Shown here piece after piece: positions 15,836 through 23,900 of a DNA stretch of 64,000 bases. The notes beneath the pieces were generated by a model. The model did no database searches and was not told the origin of the DNA. It was given only the letters and a program-made list of their open reading frames with translations. The stretch is from Actinomycetes bacterium (GTDB taxonomy: Bacteria; Actinomycetota; Acidimicrobiia; Acidimicrobiales; Palsa-688): the NCBI GenBank assembly GCA_021850325.1, contig JAJZMF010000027.1, positions 138,307 through 202,306 on the forward strand, given 5' to 3'. Position 1 is the stretch's first letter. Each line of letters begins with the position of its first letter. The position numbers were made by a program, and so were the translations under genes.

Positions 15836-17263
15836 TCAGAGCGGGCTGTTGCCGTGCTTGCGCGAGGCGAGGACCTCACGCTTGGTGCGCAGAGCGGCGA
15901 AGCAGCGGGCGACTGCAGGTCGTGTCTCAGCCGGGTCTATGACTGCGTCCACGTAGCCCCGTTCGGCGGCGACGTACGGGTTGAGGAACTTCTCCTGGTA
16001 CTCCTCGACCAGGCGCGGGCGCTCCTCCGGGGCCGCCCGGCGGTGGACGATGCTGACCGCTCCCTCGGCGCCCATCACGGCAAGTTCGGCGCTCGGCCAG
16101 GCGAGGCAGAGGTCGTTGCCGATGCCTTTGGAGTCCATGACGATGTACGCCCCGCCGTAGGCCTTGCGCAGGACCAGGCAGACGCGGGGGACAGTGGCCT
16201 CGGCGTAGGCGAAGACCAGCTCCGCCCCGTGCCTGATGATCCCCCTCCACTCCAGGTCCCGGCCGGGCATGAAGCCGGAGGTGTCCACCATGGTCAGCAG
16301 GGGGACGTTGAAGGCGTCGCAGAAGGAGACAAAACGGGCGCCCTTCTGCGACGCGGCTATGTCCAGGGTGCCCGACATCGACTGGGGCTGGTTTGCCAGC
16401 ACGCCGACCGGGTGCCCGCCCACCCTGGCCAGGCACGTGACCAGCTGCGGTGCCCAGGCCGAGCGGAGCTCGAGCAGCCGGGCATCGTCGGCGAGCAGCG
16501 AGACGATGCGCCGTACGTCGTAGCTACCTGAAGCCCGGGCGGGGATGACCTCGCGCAGTTCCTCGCTCGTGCGGCCGACCGGGTCGGTGGTGGGGAGCAC
16601 GGGAGGCAGTTCGTCGCAGTGCGCGGGCAGGTAGGAGAGCAGCTCGTCGACCAGTAGCACCGCCTGCTCGGCGTCTGGGGCGAGCAGCGCCGCCAAGCCG
16701 GAGCGGGCGGCGTGCACCTGAGGGCCCCCGAGCTCGGCCGTCGTGACCGAGACGCCCGTCAGCTCGGCCACGGCCGTCGGGCCCGACACGTAGCTGAGCG
16801 CCTGCGGGGTCATGACCACCGCGTCGACCAGGCCGAGCAGGAGGGACTGCCCCGAGACCATGGGGCCGTCGACGATGGCGACGGTAGGCACTGTCCCCGA
16901 GCAGCGGGCCAGGGCCTGGGCGGCCCGGCCCCAGGCCTCCAGCGTCCCCACACCGTCGGCCGGGCCGGGCCCCGAGGAGGTCAGCCAGGCCACGAGGGGC
17001 AACCGCCTCGCCAGGGCCACCTCGGCGGCGACGGCCAGGGCATTGACGGCATCCGGCCCTCCGGGCCGGGCCCGTTCCCCGGGGCCGGCGCTGACCACGG
17101 GTCGCCCTCCCTCCACGAGGGGACCGGTGCGCAGCGCGCTGTCCCGGCTCCGAGCGCTCGTGGCCGCGGGCGCCCCGGGCCTGCTGGCCAGGCCACCGCG
17201 CGCTCCGGCCCGGCCTTCACCCTGGCTGCCGGCCGGCCGGGCCGGGCGGGCGCGCCCTCTCAC
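15836..17263 (-). CDS. Acyl-CoA carboxylase carboxyltransferase (PccB/AccD-like) subunit, divergent N-terminal half
   Basis: A 475-residue carboxyltransferase of the biotin-dependent acetyl/propionyl-CoA carboxylase family. The C-terminal crotonase-like half is well kept (VDTSGFMPGRDLEWRG, YGGAYIVMDSKGIG, EEYQEKFLNPYVAAERGYVDAVIDP). The N-terminal half, which normally binds acyl-CoA, is short and Ala/Gly/Arg-rich at its start. The family is usually about 510-540 residues. GTG 17263 overlaps the upstream peptidase stop as GTGA. No biotin carboxylase or biotin carrier gene is nearby, so it must work with a subunit encoded elsewhere, or in a different role. Confidence 0.82.
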   Translation of the reverse strand: MRGRARPARPAGSQGEGRAGARGGLASRPGAPAATSARSRDSALRTGPLVEGGRPVVSAGPGERARPGGPDAVNALAVAAEVALARRLPLVAWLTSSGPGPADGVGTLEAWGRAAQALARCSGTVPTVAIVDGPMVSGQSLLLGLVDAVVMTPQALSYVSGPTAVAELTGVSVTTAELGGPQVHAARSGLAALLAPDAEQAVLLVDELLSYLPAHCDELPPVLPTTDPVGRTSEELREVIPARASGSYDVRRIVSLLADDARLLELRSAWAPQLVTCLARVGGHPVGVLANQPQSMSGTLDIAASQKGARFVSFCDAFNVPLLTMVDTSGFMPGRDLEWRGIIRHGAELVFAYAEATVPRVCLVLRKAYGGAYIVMDSKGIGNDLCLAWPSAELAVMGAEGAVSIVHRRAAPEERPRLVEEYQEKFLNPYVAAERGYVDAVIDPAETRPAVARCFAALRTKREVLASRKHGNSPL

Positions 17264-17838
17264 GGGGTGGCACCCCCAGCCTGGCCCGGGACGGCACCCT
17301 CGCCGGCCTCCGTACCGTCGGCGTCCGGCGGTCCCCAACCCCGGGCCATGAGGAAGCCGCGCGCCCGCTCGGTGAGCGGGTAGCGCGAGACGAGCTCCCA
17401 GAAGTCACGGCCATGACCGCCCACCCTGAGGTGGGCCAGCTCGTGGACGAGGACGTAGTCGAGCACCCAGAGGGGCTCACCGGCCAAGCGGGACGAGATC
17501 CTGACCGAGCCGTCAGCCGGCGTGCAGCTGCCCCAACGCCACTGCTGGTTGTCGGCCCAGCGGACGGACAGGGGCCGGTCGAGGCCGAAGCGGGCCGCCA
17601 GGCGGTAGGCCCGCTCCTGCAGGTCTACGCTCGAACAACGGCGCTTGCGCTCCACCCGCCGGAGCATCTCGTCGACCCAGCGCTGCTCCTCCGAGCGGGG
17701 CATGGTGGCCGGGACGCTCACACGGAGCACGTCGCCGACGATGCGCGCCTGCACGGTCTTCAGCCGGCGCCGGCTGCGGACCACCTCGACCTTGATGTCG
17801 GCGGCCGGGCCGGCTGTACCTGCCGTCGAGCTGGGCAT
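17260..17838 (-). CDS. DUF45/WLM-type zinc metallopeptidase (YgjP-like)
   Basis: A 192-residue putative zinc peptidase. The HExxH motif is HELAH (132-136), followed by the third ligand context GHGRDFWELV (His142). The RWGSCT block before it is the hallmark of the YgjP/DUF45 group. No membrane segment. I chose ATG 17838; TTG 17850 is in frame just upstream. A TAACTT hexamer ends 10 bases before the ATG. The stop overlaps the carboxyltransferase start, so the two are translationally coupled, though no functional link is obvious. The cellular substrate of this family is not known. Confidence 0.85.
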   Translation of the reverse strand: MPSSTAGTAGPAADIKVEVVRSRRRLKTVQARIVGDVLRVSVPATMPRSEEQRWVDEMLRRVERKRRCSSVDLQERAYRLAARFGLDRPLSVRWADNQQWRWGSCTPADGSVRISSRLAGEPLWVLDYVLVHELAHLRVGGHGRDFWELVSRYPLTERARGFLMARGWGPPDADGTEAGEGAVPGQAGGATP

Positions 17839-17851
17839 ATCGGAGTCCAAG

Positions 17852-18484
17852 TTAGGCGGGGCCTGCGACGCTCTGTTCGCCCGCAGCCAGTGGCAGCGCC
17901 GGGCGCACGATCCTCAGGCCGGGCTGCCGTCCGGCGTCGGCCTGTAGCCACCAGCCGGCCAGGTTGGCCCGGGACCGGCCCCCGACAGCAAGACCGAGGG
18001 CCCTCTCCAGGGCAGCGACCACTCCGCCATGGGCGACCACGAGGGCCAGGGCTGCACCGCGTCCGGCCACGGCGCCCAGTGCCGTCATGACCCGCTGCAC
18101 GAAGCCGTCGGCGTCCTCACCCCCGGGCATGCTCACCACTCCGTGCACCTTGCGGGCCCTCAGCTCCTCCGGCCACCACCGCTTGACCTCCTCCTGGGTG
18201 AGCCCGCACCACTCGCCCACGTCCTGTTCCCGCAGCTCGGGTGCCACCAGCACATCGCCTCGGTAGCCGAGCTGGTCGGCGACCAGCTCGGCCGTGCGGC
18301 GGGCACGCCGCAGGTCGGAACTGACCACCAGGTCGGGCTCCACGCCCGAGCGGGCCAGGGCGCGGCCGGCCTCCACGGCCTGGGCCTGGCCGGTCCCCGA
18401 CAGTGGCGCGTCGTACCAGCCCTGCCACAGGCCGGCTGCGTTCCAGGTCGACTCGCCATGGCGGAGCAGGAGGAGGTCGCCCAC
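17852..18484 (-). CDS. Histidine phosphatase (phosphoglycerate-mutase-like) superfamily protein
   Basis: A 210-residue enzyme with the phospho-histidine motif LLRHGES (His9), followed by the Arg of SDLRRARRTAEL and a second catalytic His in VVAHGG. Gpm-type mutases and broad phosphatases share this fold; LTQEEVKRWWPEE and the short length favour a phosphatase such as CobC/PhoE over a glycolytic mutase. GTG 18484 was chosen because it begins right at the first strand. It occupies the place of gpm1 beside mshA in the mycobacterial order. Confidence 0.88.
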   Translation of the reverse strand: MGDLLLLRHGESTWNAAGLWQGWYDAPLSGTGQAQAVEAGRALARSGVEPDLVVSSDLRRARRTAELVADQLGYRGDVLVAPELREQDVGEWCGLTQEEVKRWWPEELRARKVHGVVSMPGGEDADGFVQRVMTALGAVAGRGAALALVVAHGGVVAALERALGLAVGGRSRANLAGWWLQADAGRQPGLRIVRPALPLAAGEQSVAGPA

Positions 18485-18511
18485 ACGACAATCTTCGCAG
18501 ACGGGCCGGGA

Positions 18512-18517
18512 TAGCCT
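18512..18517 (+). promoter_or_regulatory. -10 box of a predicted leaderless moaD-like gene
   Basis: TAGCCT ends 6 bases before GTG 18524. Confidence 0.5.
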
Positions 18518-18523
18518 GGCCGC

Positions 18524-18781
18524 GTGGCCGGCGAGGCGATGACCGTGCTCCTGTTCGCTGCCGCCCGGGAGGCTGCCGGGTCGGCCCGGTTGCAGCTGGA
18601 GCTGGCACCAGGTACGACGTTGGCCGAGGTGGCCGATCAGCTCGTCGCGGAGCTGGGGGAGCACATGCGGCCGCTGCTCGCAACCTGCGCCATGTGGCTC
18701 AACGGCGAGCCCGTCAGCCCTTCGACCGCGCTCTCGCCCGGTGACGAGCTGGCCGTACTGCCCCCTGTGTCGGGAGGCTGA
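18524..18781 (+). CDS. MoaD/ThiS-family sulphur-carrier protein
   Basis: An 85-residue ubiquitin-like beta-grasp protein ending in Gly-Gly (PPVSGG), the C-terminus that is adenylated and thiocarboxylated by MoeB/ThiF enzymes. FAAAREAAG near the N-terminus and LNGEPV...LSPGDELAVLPP are typical of MoaD, the small subunit of molybdopterin synthase. No other molybdenum-cofactor gene is in the window, so a role as a general sulphur carrier is possible. GTG start immediately downstream of a -10 box. Confidence 0.88.
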   Translation: MAGEAMTVLLFAAAREAAGSARLQLELAPGTTLAEVADQLVAELGEHMRPLLATCAMWLNGEPVSPSTALSPGDELAVLPPVSGG

Positions 18782-18882
18782 GCACCCCCGGGCCCGGCCC
18801 TCCGCTCGGTCAACCGGCCCGGTCGTAGGCCCGGGACCACTCGCAGGGGGCGGAGCACCACTCGTCGCGCCCCGTCAGGCGG

Positions 18883-18888
18883 TACGCT
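18883..18888 (+). promoter_or_regulatory. -10 box of the predicted leaderless rsiG-like gene
   Basis: TACGCT ends 7 bases before GTG 18896. Confidence 0.5.
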
Positions 18889-18895
18889 CACTGGC

Positions 18896-19432
18896 GTGGC
18901 CGAGTTCGAGCGCGCTGGGGGCCCCGGCCCCGACCAGGTGGCCGGGCTGGAGCAGATGCCTCTGGACGAGCTGCGTGCCAAGCGGGACGACTGTGCCCGG
19001 GCGGAGACGGAGCTGTCGTACCTGCGGAGGCTGGCCCAGGCCCGTATCGACCTGGTCATGGCCGAAGGGCAGAGCCGTCGCGGTGGCCGGCGGCCGAGCG
19101 GTGACCTGGTCGAGAGGCTGGCGCACATCCTGGGCGACCACCAGAGGGGCCAGGGTTCGGGCGGGCGGCTGCCCGCCTTCTTCGCACCGGACGAGGGAGT
19201 GCAGGCCGACCTGGCGGCCCGGGTTGAGGCAGTGCTGCCCTCCGACCGGCTGGGTTCGCTCGCCGAGCTCGACCAGGAGGTGCTCGATGCGGTGCTGGGC
19301 GAGCTGACAGCCCTGGAACGCGAGGTGTCCAGGCAGCGCCGGGAGCTGCACGACGTCATGGACCGTCTCCAGGAGGAGGTGGTCCGCCGGTACCGCACGG
19401 GCGAGGCCACAGTGGACGCCCTGTTGGGCTGA
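18896..19432 (+). CDS. rsiG: RsiG-like c-di-GMP-binding anti-sigma factor
   Basis: A 178-residue, mostly helical protein. In Streptomyces, RsiG binds c-di-GMP and then sequesters the sporulation/motility sigma factor WhiG; each c-di-GMP-binding helix carries E(X)3S(X)2R(X)3Q(X)3D. The first helix here has it exactly: Glu37, Ser41, Arg44, Gln48, Asp52. A second copy is Glu141, Ser145, Arg148, His152, Asp156, with His in place of Gln. Two motifs in one chain match the Streptomyces monomeric form rather than the single-motif homodimeric form. The linker (about 56-125) is long. No WhiG gene is in the window. The symbol is by motif, not by alignment. Confidence 0.8.
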   Translation: MAEFERAGGPGPDQVAGLEQMPLDELRAKRDDCARAETELSYLRRLAQARIDLVMAEGQSRRGGRRPSGDLVERLAHILGDHQRGQGSGGRLPAFFAPDEGVQADLAARVEAVLPSDRLGSLAELDQEVLDAVLGELTALEREVSRQRRELHDVMDRLQEEVVRRYRTGEATVDALLG

Positions 19433-19484
19433 CAGGTCGAGCGCCCGGTCCCCACCGGGCCCCCTGCTACCAGCCGGCGGCCGG

Positions 19485-19490
19485 TAGCCT
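19485..19490 (+). promoter_or_regulatory. -10 box of the predicted leaderless mshA gene
   Basis: TAGCCT ends 7 bases before GTG 19498. Confidence 0.5.
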
Positions 19491-19497
19491 GCGGCAC

Positions 19498-20748
19498 GTG
19501 CGCGCCTTGGCAGTGCTCTCCATGCACACGTCCCCGCTGGCCCAGCCCGGTTCTGCAGACGCCGGCGGCATGAACGTCTACGTACGGGAGCTGGCGAGCG
19601 CCTTGGCCCGCTCCGGGGTGCGCTGCGAGATCTTCACCCGCCGCGAGCGCCGCGACCAGCCGTCCAGCCTCCTCGTCGAGCCCGGTCTGCGGGCCCACTA
19701 CATCGACGCCGGCCCGGCGGCCCCCGTCCGCAAGGAGGCGCTGCCCGACCTGGTGGACGATTGGGCACGAGGGGTGGAGGAGAGGCTGGTCGAGCTGGGC
19801 GCAGCCGGCGAGGGGGCTCAGGTCCTCCATGCCAACTACTGGCTCTCCGCCGTGGCGGGCCACACCCTGAAGCACCGTTTGGACATGCCGCTGGTCTCGA
19901 CCTTCCACACCCTGGAGCTGGTCAAGAGCCAGGCGGGCGAACCCGAGCCCGAGGTGGCAGAGCGGCGCCTGGCGGGAGAGCGGGCCGCCATCGCTTGTTC
20001 TGACGCCGTCCTGGCCTCATCCCCGGTGGAGGCCCGTGAGCTGGTCGCCCTCTACGGGGCCGACCCGGGCCGGGTGGAGATGGTGCCGCCGGGAGTGGAC
20101 CGGGCGTACTTTTCGCCTGGGGACCAGGCGCAGGCACGGCGGGCTGTCGGGCTGCCCGAGGGTGTCCCCGTGGTGCTCTTCGTCGGCCGGGTCCAACCCC
20201 TCAAAGGGTTGACAACGGCCGTGGAGGCGCTGGGCCGCCTCTCGGGTGAGCGGCGGGCTGCGAACGCCCACCTCGTAGTGGTCGGCGGCCCGAGCGGCGG
20301 GCGCGGCCGTGAGGAGATGTCACGCACGCTGGCGCTTGTCGAGCGGTACGACCTGGCCGGACGGACCATCCTGTTGCCGCCCCAGCCCCATGAGATGCTC
20401 TCCGCCTACTACCGCGCCGCCGACGCCTGCGTCGTCCCCAGCCGTTCCGAGTCGTTCGGCCTCGTGGCCCTGGAGGCGGCAGCGTGCGGGGTGCCGGTGG
20501 TGGCGTCGGCCGTGGGTGGGCTCACCGGGCTGGTCGAGCACGGGCGGACCGGCTACCTCGTCGCGCCCGGGGACGCCGACGGCTTCGCCCACTGGTTGGG
20601 CGAGCTGCTCGACGACCGCTCGCTGGCCCGGCTCATGGGCGCGGCTGCCTGCGAGCGCACCGCCGGCTACACCTGGCATGCTGCTGCGGCCAGGGTCAGG
20701 GGACTGTGCGACGGCCTGCTGCGCCGGGATCTCCTCACCTGCGGCTGA
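19498..20748 (+). CDS. mshA: D-inositol-3-phosphate glycosyltransferase (mycothiol biosynthesis)
   Basis: A 416-residue GT-B (GT4) glycosyltransferase that joins GlcNAc from UDP-GlcNAc to inositol-3-phosphate, the first step of mycothiol synthesis. The N-terminal DAGGMNVYVRELA matches the MshA acceptor loop. The C-terminal nucleotide-sugar domain has VGRVQPLKG and the E-x7-E region ESFGLVALEAAACGVPVVA. GTG 19498 sits 7 bases after a -10 hexamer. Length equals known MshA. Other GT4 enzymes are the alternative, but the N-terminal match and the neighbourhood (proC and hem cluster downstream, as in mycobacteria) support MshA. Confidence 0.87.
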   Translation: MRALAVLSMHTSPLAQPGSADAGGMNVYVRELASALARSGVRCEIFTRRERRDQPSSLLVEPGLRAHYIDAGPAAPVRKEALPDLVDDWARGVEERLVELGAAGEGAQVLHANYWLSAVAGHTLKHRLDMPLVSTFHTLELVKSQAGEPEPEVAERRLAGERAAIACSDAVLASSPVEARELVALYGADPGRVEMVPPGVDRAYFSPGDQAQARRAVGLPEGVPVVLFVGRVQPLKGLTTAVEALGRLSGERRAANAHLVVVGGPSGGRGREEMSRTLALVERYDLAGRTILLPPQPHEMLSAYYRAADACVVPSRSESFGLVALEAAACGVPVVASAVGGLTGLVEHGRTGYLVAPGDADGFAHWLGELLDDRSLARLMGAAACERTAGYTWHAAAARVRGLCDGLLRRDLLTCG

Positions 20749-20933
20749 GCTGCGCGCCGGGCCGGCGGGGGAGCCCCGGGGCCGGCACCTGGGAGGGCGC
20801 GGCTAGCATGGGAAGTGCCGTAGCCCGAGGACAGCAGGCAATTCGTTCGGGGAAGTGCGAGCTGCCAGGCCCACGGGCTGCGGCGCCCGGTGGTCGAGCG
20901 GAGGGACGGCGTCCCTGCCGGTCGGCGTCGGCC

Positions 20934-20939
20934 TAACGT
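20934..20939 (+). promoter_or_regulatory. -10 box of the predicted leaderless proC gene
   Basis: TAACGT ends 7 bases before GTG 20947. Confidence 0.45.
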
Positions 20940-20946
20940 AGCCCCC

Positions 20947-21771
20947 GTGACTGCAAAGCTCCTGGTCGTTGGCGGCGGCAAGATGGGTGAGGCCCTGGTG
21001 GGCGGTGTGCTGGCCGCCGGCTGGGCGTCGCCTGCCGAGGTTGTGGTCTCGGAGGCCTCCCCAGAGCGACGGGCACAGTTGGCCGGCCCGGAGGGCCTGG
21101 CCTCCCGCTACCCGGGGCTGGTCGTGGTGGGTGGTGACGATCTCCCGGAGGCGGAGGGCTGTGTAGTGGCTGTCAAGCCTCCCGATGTCGGCCCGGTCTG
21201 CCGCCGGCTCGCTGAGCGGGGCGCCCCCCGGGTGCTCTCGGTCGCGGCAGGGGTGCGCCTGGCCGACCTCGAGTCGTGGTGCGGCCCCTCGGCGGCGGTC
21301 CTGCGCGCCATGCCCAATACGGCAGCCCTGGTGGGGGCGGCCGCTACCGCGCTTGCGCCCGGGCAGCGGGCCACCGGGGAGGACAGGAGGTGGGCCATGG
21401 CTGTGCTCTCCTCCGTCGGCACGGTGGTCGAGCTGGCCGAGCAGCACCTGGACGCGGTGACCGGCTTGGCGGGCTCAGGACCGGCCTACCTGCTGCTCGT
21501 GGCCGAAGCCATGACCGAGGCGGGGGTCCTGGTGGGCCTGGCGCGTCCGGTGGCCGCCGGCCTCGTGGCCCAGACCCTCCTCGGCACGGCCCGCCTCTTG
21601 AGCGAGAGCGGGCAGGGCCCTGAGGCCCTGAGGGCTGGTGTGACCTCCCCGGCCGGTACGACGGCGGCCGGCTTGCGCCAGTTGGAGGCTGCCGGGGTGC
21701 GCTCGGCCTTCCTCGAGGCTGTGGTCGCGGCCACCGAGCGCAGCCGGCAGCTGGGCGGTCCTGACCGCTGA
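20947..21771 (+). CDS. proC: Pyrroline-5-carboxylate reductase
   Basis: A 274-residue NAD(P)H-dependent reductase making proline from pyrroline-5-carboxylate. Rossmann motif VVGGGKMGEAL at the N-terminus, RAMPNTAALVG in the middle, and the P5CR signature region GLAGSGPAYLLLVAEAMTEAG near 178. The C-terminal VTSPAGTTAAGLRQLEAAGVR is the diagnostic ProC block. GTG 20947 places the Rossmann strand at the start; the earlier in-frame start at 20890 adds only non-conserved residues. Confidence 0.95.
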   Translation: MTAKLLVVGGGKMGEALVGGVLAAGWASPAEVVVSEASPERRAQLAGPEGLASRYPGLVVVGGDDLPEAEGCVVAVKPPDVGPVCRRLAERGAPRVLSVAAGVRLADLESWCGPSAAVLRAMPNTAALVGAAATALAPGQRATGEDRRWAMAVLSSVGTVVELAEQHLDAVTGLAGSGPAYLLLVAEAMTEAGVLVGLARPVAAGLVAQTLLGTARLLSESGQGPEALRAGVTSPAGTTAAGLRQLEAAGVRSAFLEAVVAATERSRQLGGPDR

Positions 21772-21893
21772 CTTCGGGCCGGGGTGCGCTCGCAAGTGGG
21801 GCGCCCCCGTACGAGCCGGGTGGGGAGGGCCGCAGCGGAGCCCGGGCGGAGAGGCCCGGGATCGCGTACCCTCGTAGTTGGAGAAGGGTGAAC

Positions 21894-22097
21894 ATGGGCA
21901 AGCTCGACGACGCCCGGTCCCGGTCTCGCTACGTCACGGTGGCAGAGGTGGCAGGCCAGCTCCGGGTATCCAACATGACGGTCTACCGGCTGGTCCAGGC
22001 GGGGCAGCTTCCTGCGGTCCGGGTGGGGCGCTCGTACCGGATACGCGAGGAGGACGTGGACCGCTACATCGCAGCGCGGTACACGGCTGCCGGCTGA
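21894..22097 (+). CDS. Excisionase/MerR-type small DNA-binding protein (BldC-like)
   Basis: A 67-residue single winged-HTH protein: YVTVAEVAGQLRVSNMTVYRLVQAG, then a wing with RVGRSYRIREEDVDRYI. The family (HTH_17/excisionase-like) includes Streptomyces BldC and the small gene found next to proC in mycobacteria (Rv0500A), the position it also has here. It lacks any ligand or dimer domain, so it probably binds direct repeats cooperatively. ATG 21894 has GGAGAAGG upstream; the GTG two codons earlier is too close. A TACCCT hexamer about 22 bases upstream may be its -10. Confidence 0.85.
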   Translation: MGKLDDARSRSRYVTVAEVAGQLRVSNMTVYRLVQAGQLPAVRVGRSYRIREEDVDRYIAARYTAAG

Positions 22098-22186
22098 GCC
22101 CGCGCCGGGCTGGACCTGAGGCCGGGCACCGGGACGACGGCGGGGACTTCGCGGCCCCGACAGCCCACCCGGTCGCACCGGCGCCC

Positions 22187-23083
22187 GTGGTGAGCGTGCT
22201 CACCGACTACGGCTTGGCCGACGAGTTCGTGGGTGTTCTCCACAGCGTGCTCGCCCGGCTGGCCCCGGGCTGTCCCGTGGTGGACCTCACCCATGGTGTG
22301 CGACGCCAGGACGTGCGGGCCGGCAGCCTGGCACTGCTCCGGGTCGCCACCTATCTAGCAGACGGAGTGGTCCTGGCCGTCGTGGACCCCGGGGTTGGGA
22401 CCGCCCGTCGTGGCGTCGCCCTTGCCCGCCCGGCCGGTGCAACGGCTGCGCCCGGGGGGAGCCGGCCCGGCGGGCACGGCTTCTCGCCGCAGGTGGCATT
22501 CGTGGCCCCGGACAACGGCCTCGTGGTGCCGGCCCTCCGAGCTCTTGGCGGGCCCTGGGAAGCGGTTGCGCTGGACGGCCGTGGCTACGGGCTGGGAGGG
22601 GGCGGGCCCACGTTCGACGGCAGGGACGTGTTCGCCCCGGCAGCCGCCCACCTGGCCAGGGGCGGTGAACTGGGCGACCTCGGCCCGCCCGTGGCGCTGG
22701 GGAGCCTGGTCCAGCTGCCTGCGCCGGTCACCGTGTGGCGTGGACGGGCCGAGCTGACGAGCGAGGTCACCTGGGTGGACAACTTCGGCAACGTGCAGCT
22801 TGCCGCGCCGCCCGTACCGGGTGGGGGTGCGGACATCTTCGGCACCGGGCGGGCCACCCTCCGCCGTCCCGGCCCGTCCCGGCCCTCCGGCCCGTCCCGG
22901 CCCTCCGGCCCGGGCGGGGCGGCCTGGGCTGTCACCGTGGTCCGGGCGTTCGCGGAGCTCGGCCCCGGCCGTCTCGGCCTGCTGGTCGACTCCTGCGGGC
23001 AGCTGGCGCTGTGCCTGGACGGCGCCAGTGCCGCCGAGCTCACCGGGTTGAAGGAGGGTGACCTGGTCACACTGCTCCCCTGA
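22187..23083 (+). CDS. SAM hydroxide adenosyltransferase (DUF62 / SAM hydrolase)
   Basis: About 298 residues of the fluorinase/chlorinase-like fold; bacterial DUF62 members hydrolyse S-adenosylmethionine to adenosine and methionine. Conserved blocks: LTDYGLADEFVGVL, VVDLTHGV, VVDPGVGTARR, FVAPDNGLVVPAL and WVDNFGNVQL. GTG 22187 (or 22190) begins at the first strand; the frame is open far upstream without domain content. A Pro/Ser/Arg/Gly repeat (about 226-245) interrupts the C-terminal domain and is encoded by an 18-bp duplication. Confidence 0.85.
   Translation: MVSVLTDYGLADEFVGVLHSVLARLAPGCPVVDLTHGVRRQDVRAGSLALLRVATYLADGVVLAVVDPGVGTARRGVALARPAGATAAPGGSRPGGHGFSPQVAFVAPDNGLVVPALRALGGPWEAVALDGRGYGLGGGGPTFDGRDVFAPAAAHLARGGELGDLGPPVALGSLVQLPAPVTVWRGRAELTSEVTWVDNFGNVQLAAPPVPGGGADIFGTGRATLRRPGPSRPSGPSRPSGPGGAAWAVTVVRAFAELGPGRLGLLVDSCGQLALCLDGASAAELTGLKEGDLVTLLP
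22871..22906. repeat. Two identical 18-bp units in the DUF62 gene
   Basis: Two exact 18-bp copies in tandem encode the SRPSGP-type repeats of the DUF62 enzyme. The insertion lies in a loop of the C-terminal domain. Confidence 0.8.
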
Positions 23084-23152
23084 CGGGCGGGGCCCTGTGC
23101 CCGATGACAGCGCGGCTGCTACCCTCCCGGCCCGTTGCAGCCGGTAGGGGCC

Positions 23153-23158
23153 TAGCAT
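23153..23158 (+). promoter_or_regulatory. -10 box of the predicted leaderless rex gene
   Basis: TAGCAT ends 7 bases before ATG 23166. This is the likely main promoter of the rex-sirC-hemACD operon. No Rex operator (TTGTGA...TCACAA) was seen around it. Confidence 0.5.
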
Positions 23159-23165
23159 TGGGGCA

Positions 23166-23894
23166 ATGGCCGAGACGCCTGAGGCCCCTGTCGGCCCACC
23201 GGGGGGCCGGGACGTCCCGGAGCCCTTGTTGCCCGAGGCCACCGTGGCCCGTCTGCCCGTGTACCTGCGGGCGCTGACCGAGGCCGGGGTGGAGGGCGAG
23301 GTGACCATCTCCTCCGAGCTGCTGGCCGTCCGGGCTGGGGTGAACGCAGCCCAGGTCCGCAAGGACCTCTCCTACCTGGGCAGCTACGGTACCCGGGGAG
23401 TCGGTTACGACACCGAGGTGCTGCGCCAGCAGATCAACCGCAGGCTGGGCCTCAACCGTGACTACAACGTGGCCCTGGTCGGTGTGGGCAACCTGGGCCA
23501 GGCCCTGGGCCACTACAGGGGGTTCGCGGAGCGGGGCTTCCACGTGGTGGCAGCGTTCGACACCGACCCGGACAAGGTGGGCACCCGGGTGGGCACAGCC
23601 GAGGTGTACCCCCTGTCCGCCCTGGACCGGGTGGTGCGGGAGAGGGGCGTCACCATCGCCCTGGTGGCCACGCCGGGCGCGGCGGCCCAGGACGTGGCGC
23701 AGCGCCTGGTCGACGCCGGGGTGACCTCGCTGCTCAGCTTCGCCCCAGCCGTGCTGAACGTCGGCCCTGGCGTCCACGTGCGCAAGGTCGACCTCGCTGT
23801 GGAGCTGCAGATCCTGAGCTACTACCAACGGCCACGCGGGCCCGGCCAGCCGCGCCGACGTGCCGTTAGCGCCCCTGCCGGGCCGGCGAGCTAG
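23166..23894 (+). CDS. rex: Redox-sensing transcriptional repressor Rex
   Basis: A 242-residue repressor that senses the NADH/NAD+ ratio. The N-terminal winged HTH (about 25-85) includes VNAAQVRKDLSYLGSYGTRGVGY, the Rex signature. The Rossmann domain starts with ALVGVGNLGQAL (about 102-113) and contains FDTDPDKVG. A C-terminal helix for domain swapping follows (HVRKVDLAVELQILSYY). Rex represses respiratory and fermentative genes when NADH is high; in Streptomyces it heads a rex-hemACD operon, the layout found here. Confidence 0.96.
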   Translation: MAETPEAPVGPPGGRDVPEPLLPEATVARLPVYLRALTEAGVEGEVTISSELLAVRAGVNAAQVRKDLSYLGSYGTRGVGYDTEVLRQQINRRLGLNRDYNVALVGVGNLGQALGHYRGFAERGFHVVAAFDTDPDKVGTRVGTAEVYPLSALDRVVRERGVTIALVATPGAAAQDVAQRLVDAGVTSLLSFAPAVLNVGPGVHVRKVDLAVELQILSYYQRPRGPGQPRRRAVSAPAGPAS

Positions 23895-23900
23895 GCAGCC

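Noticed and set aside
20808-20936. A 42-codon open frame upstream of proC
   Set aside because: It has no ribosome-binding site, an Arg/Gly/Pro-rich translation and no recognisable feature; a TAGCAT hexamer overlaps its ATG, so the start codon would not be transcribed from it.
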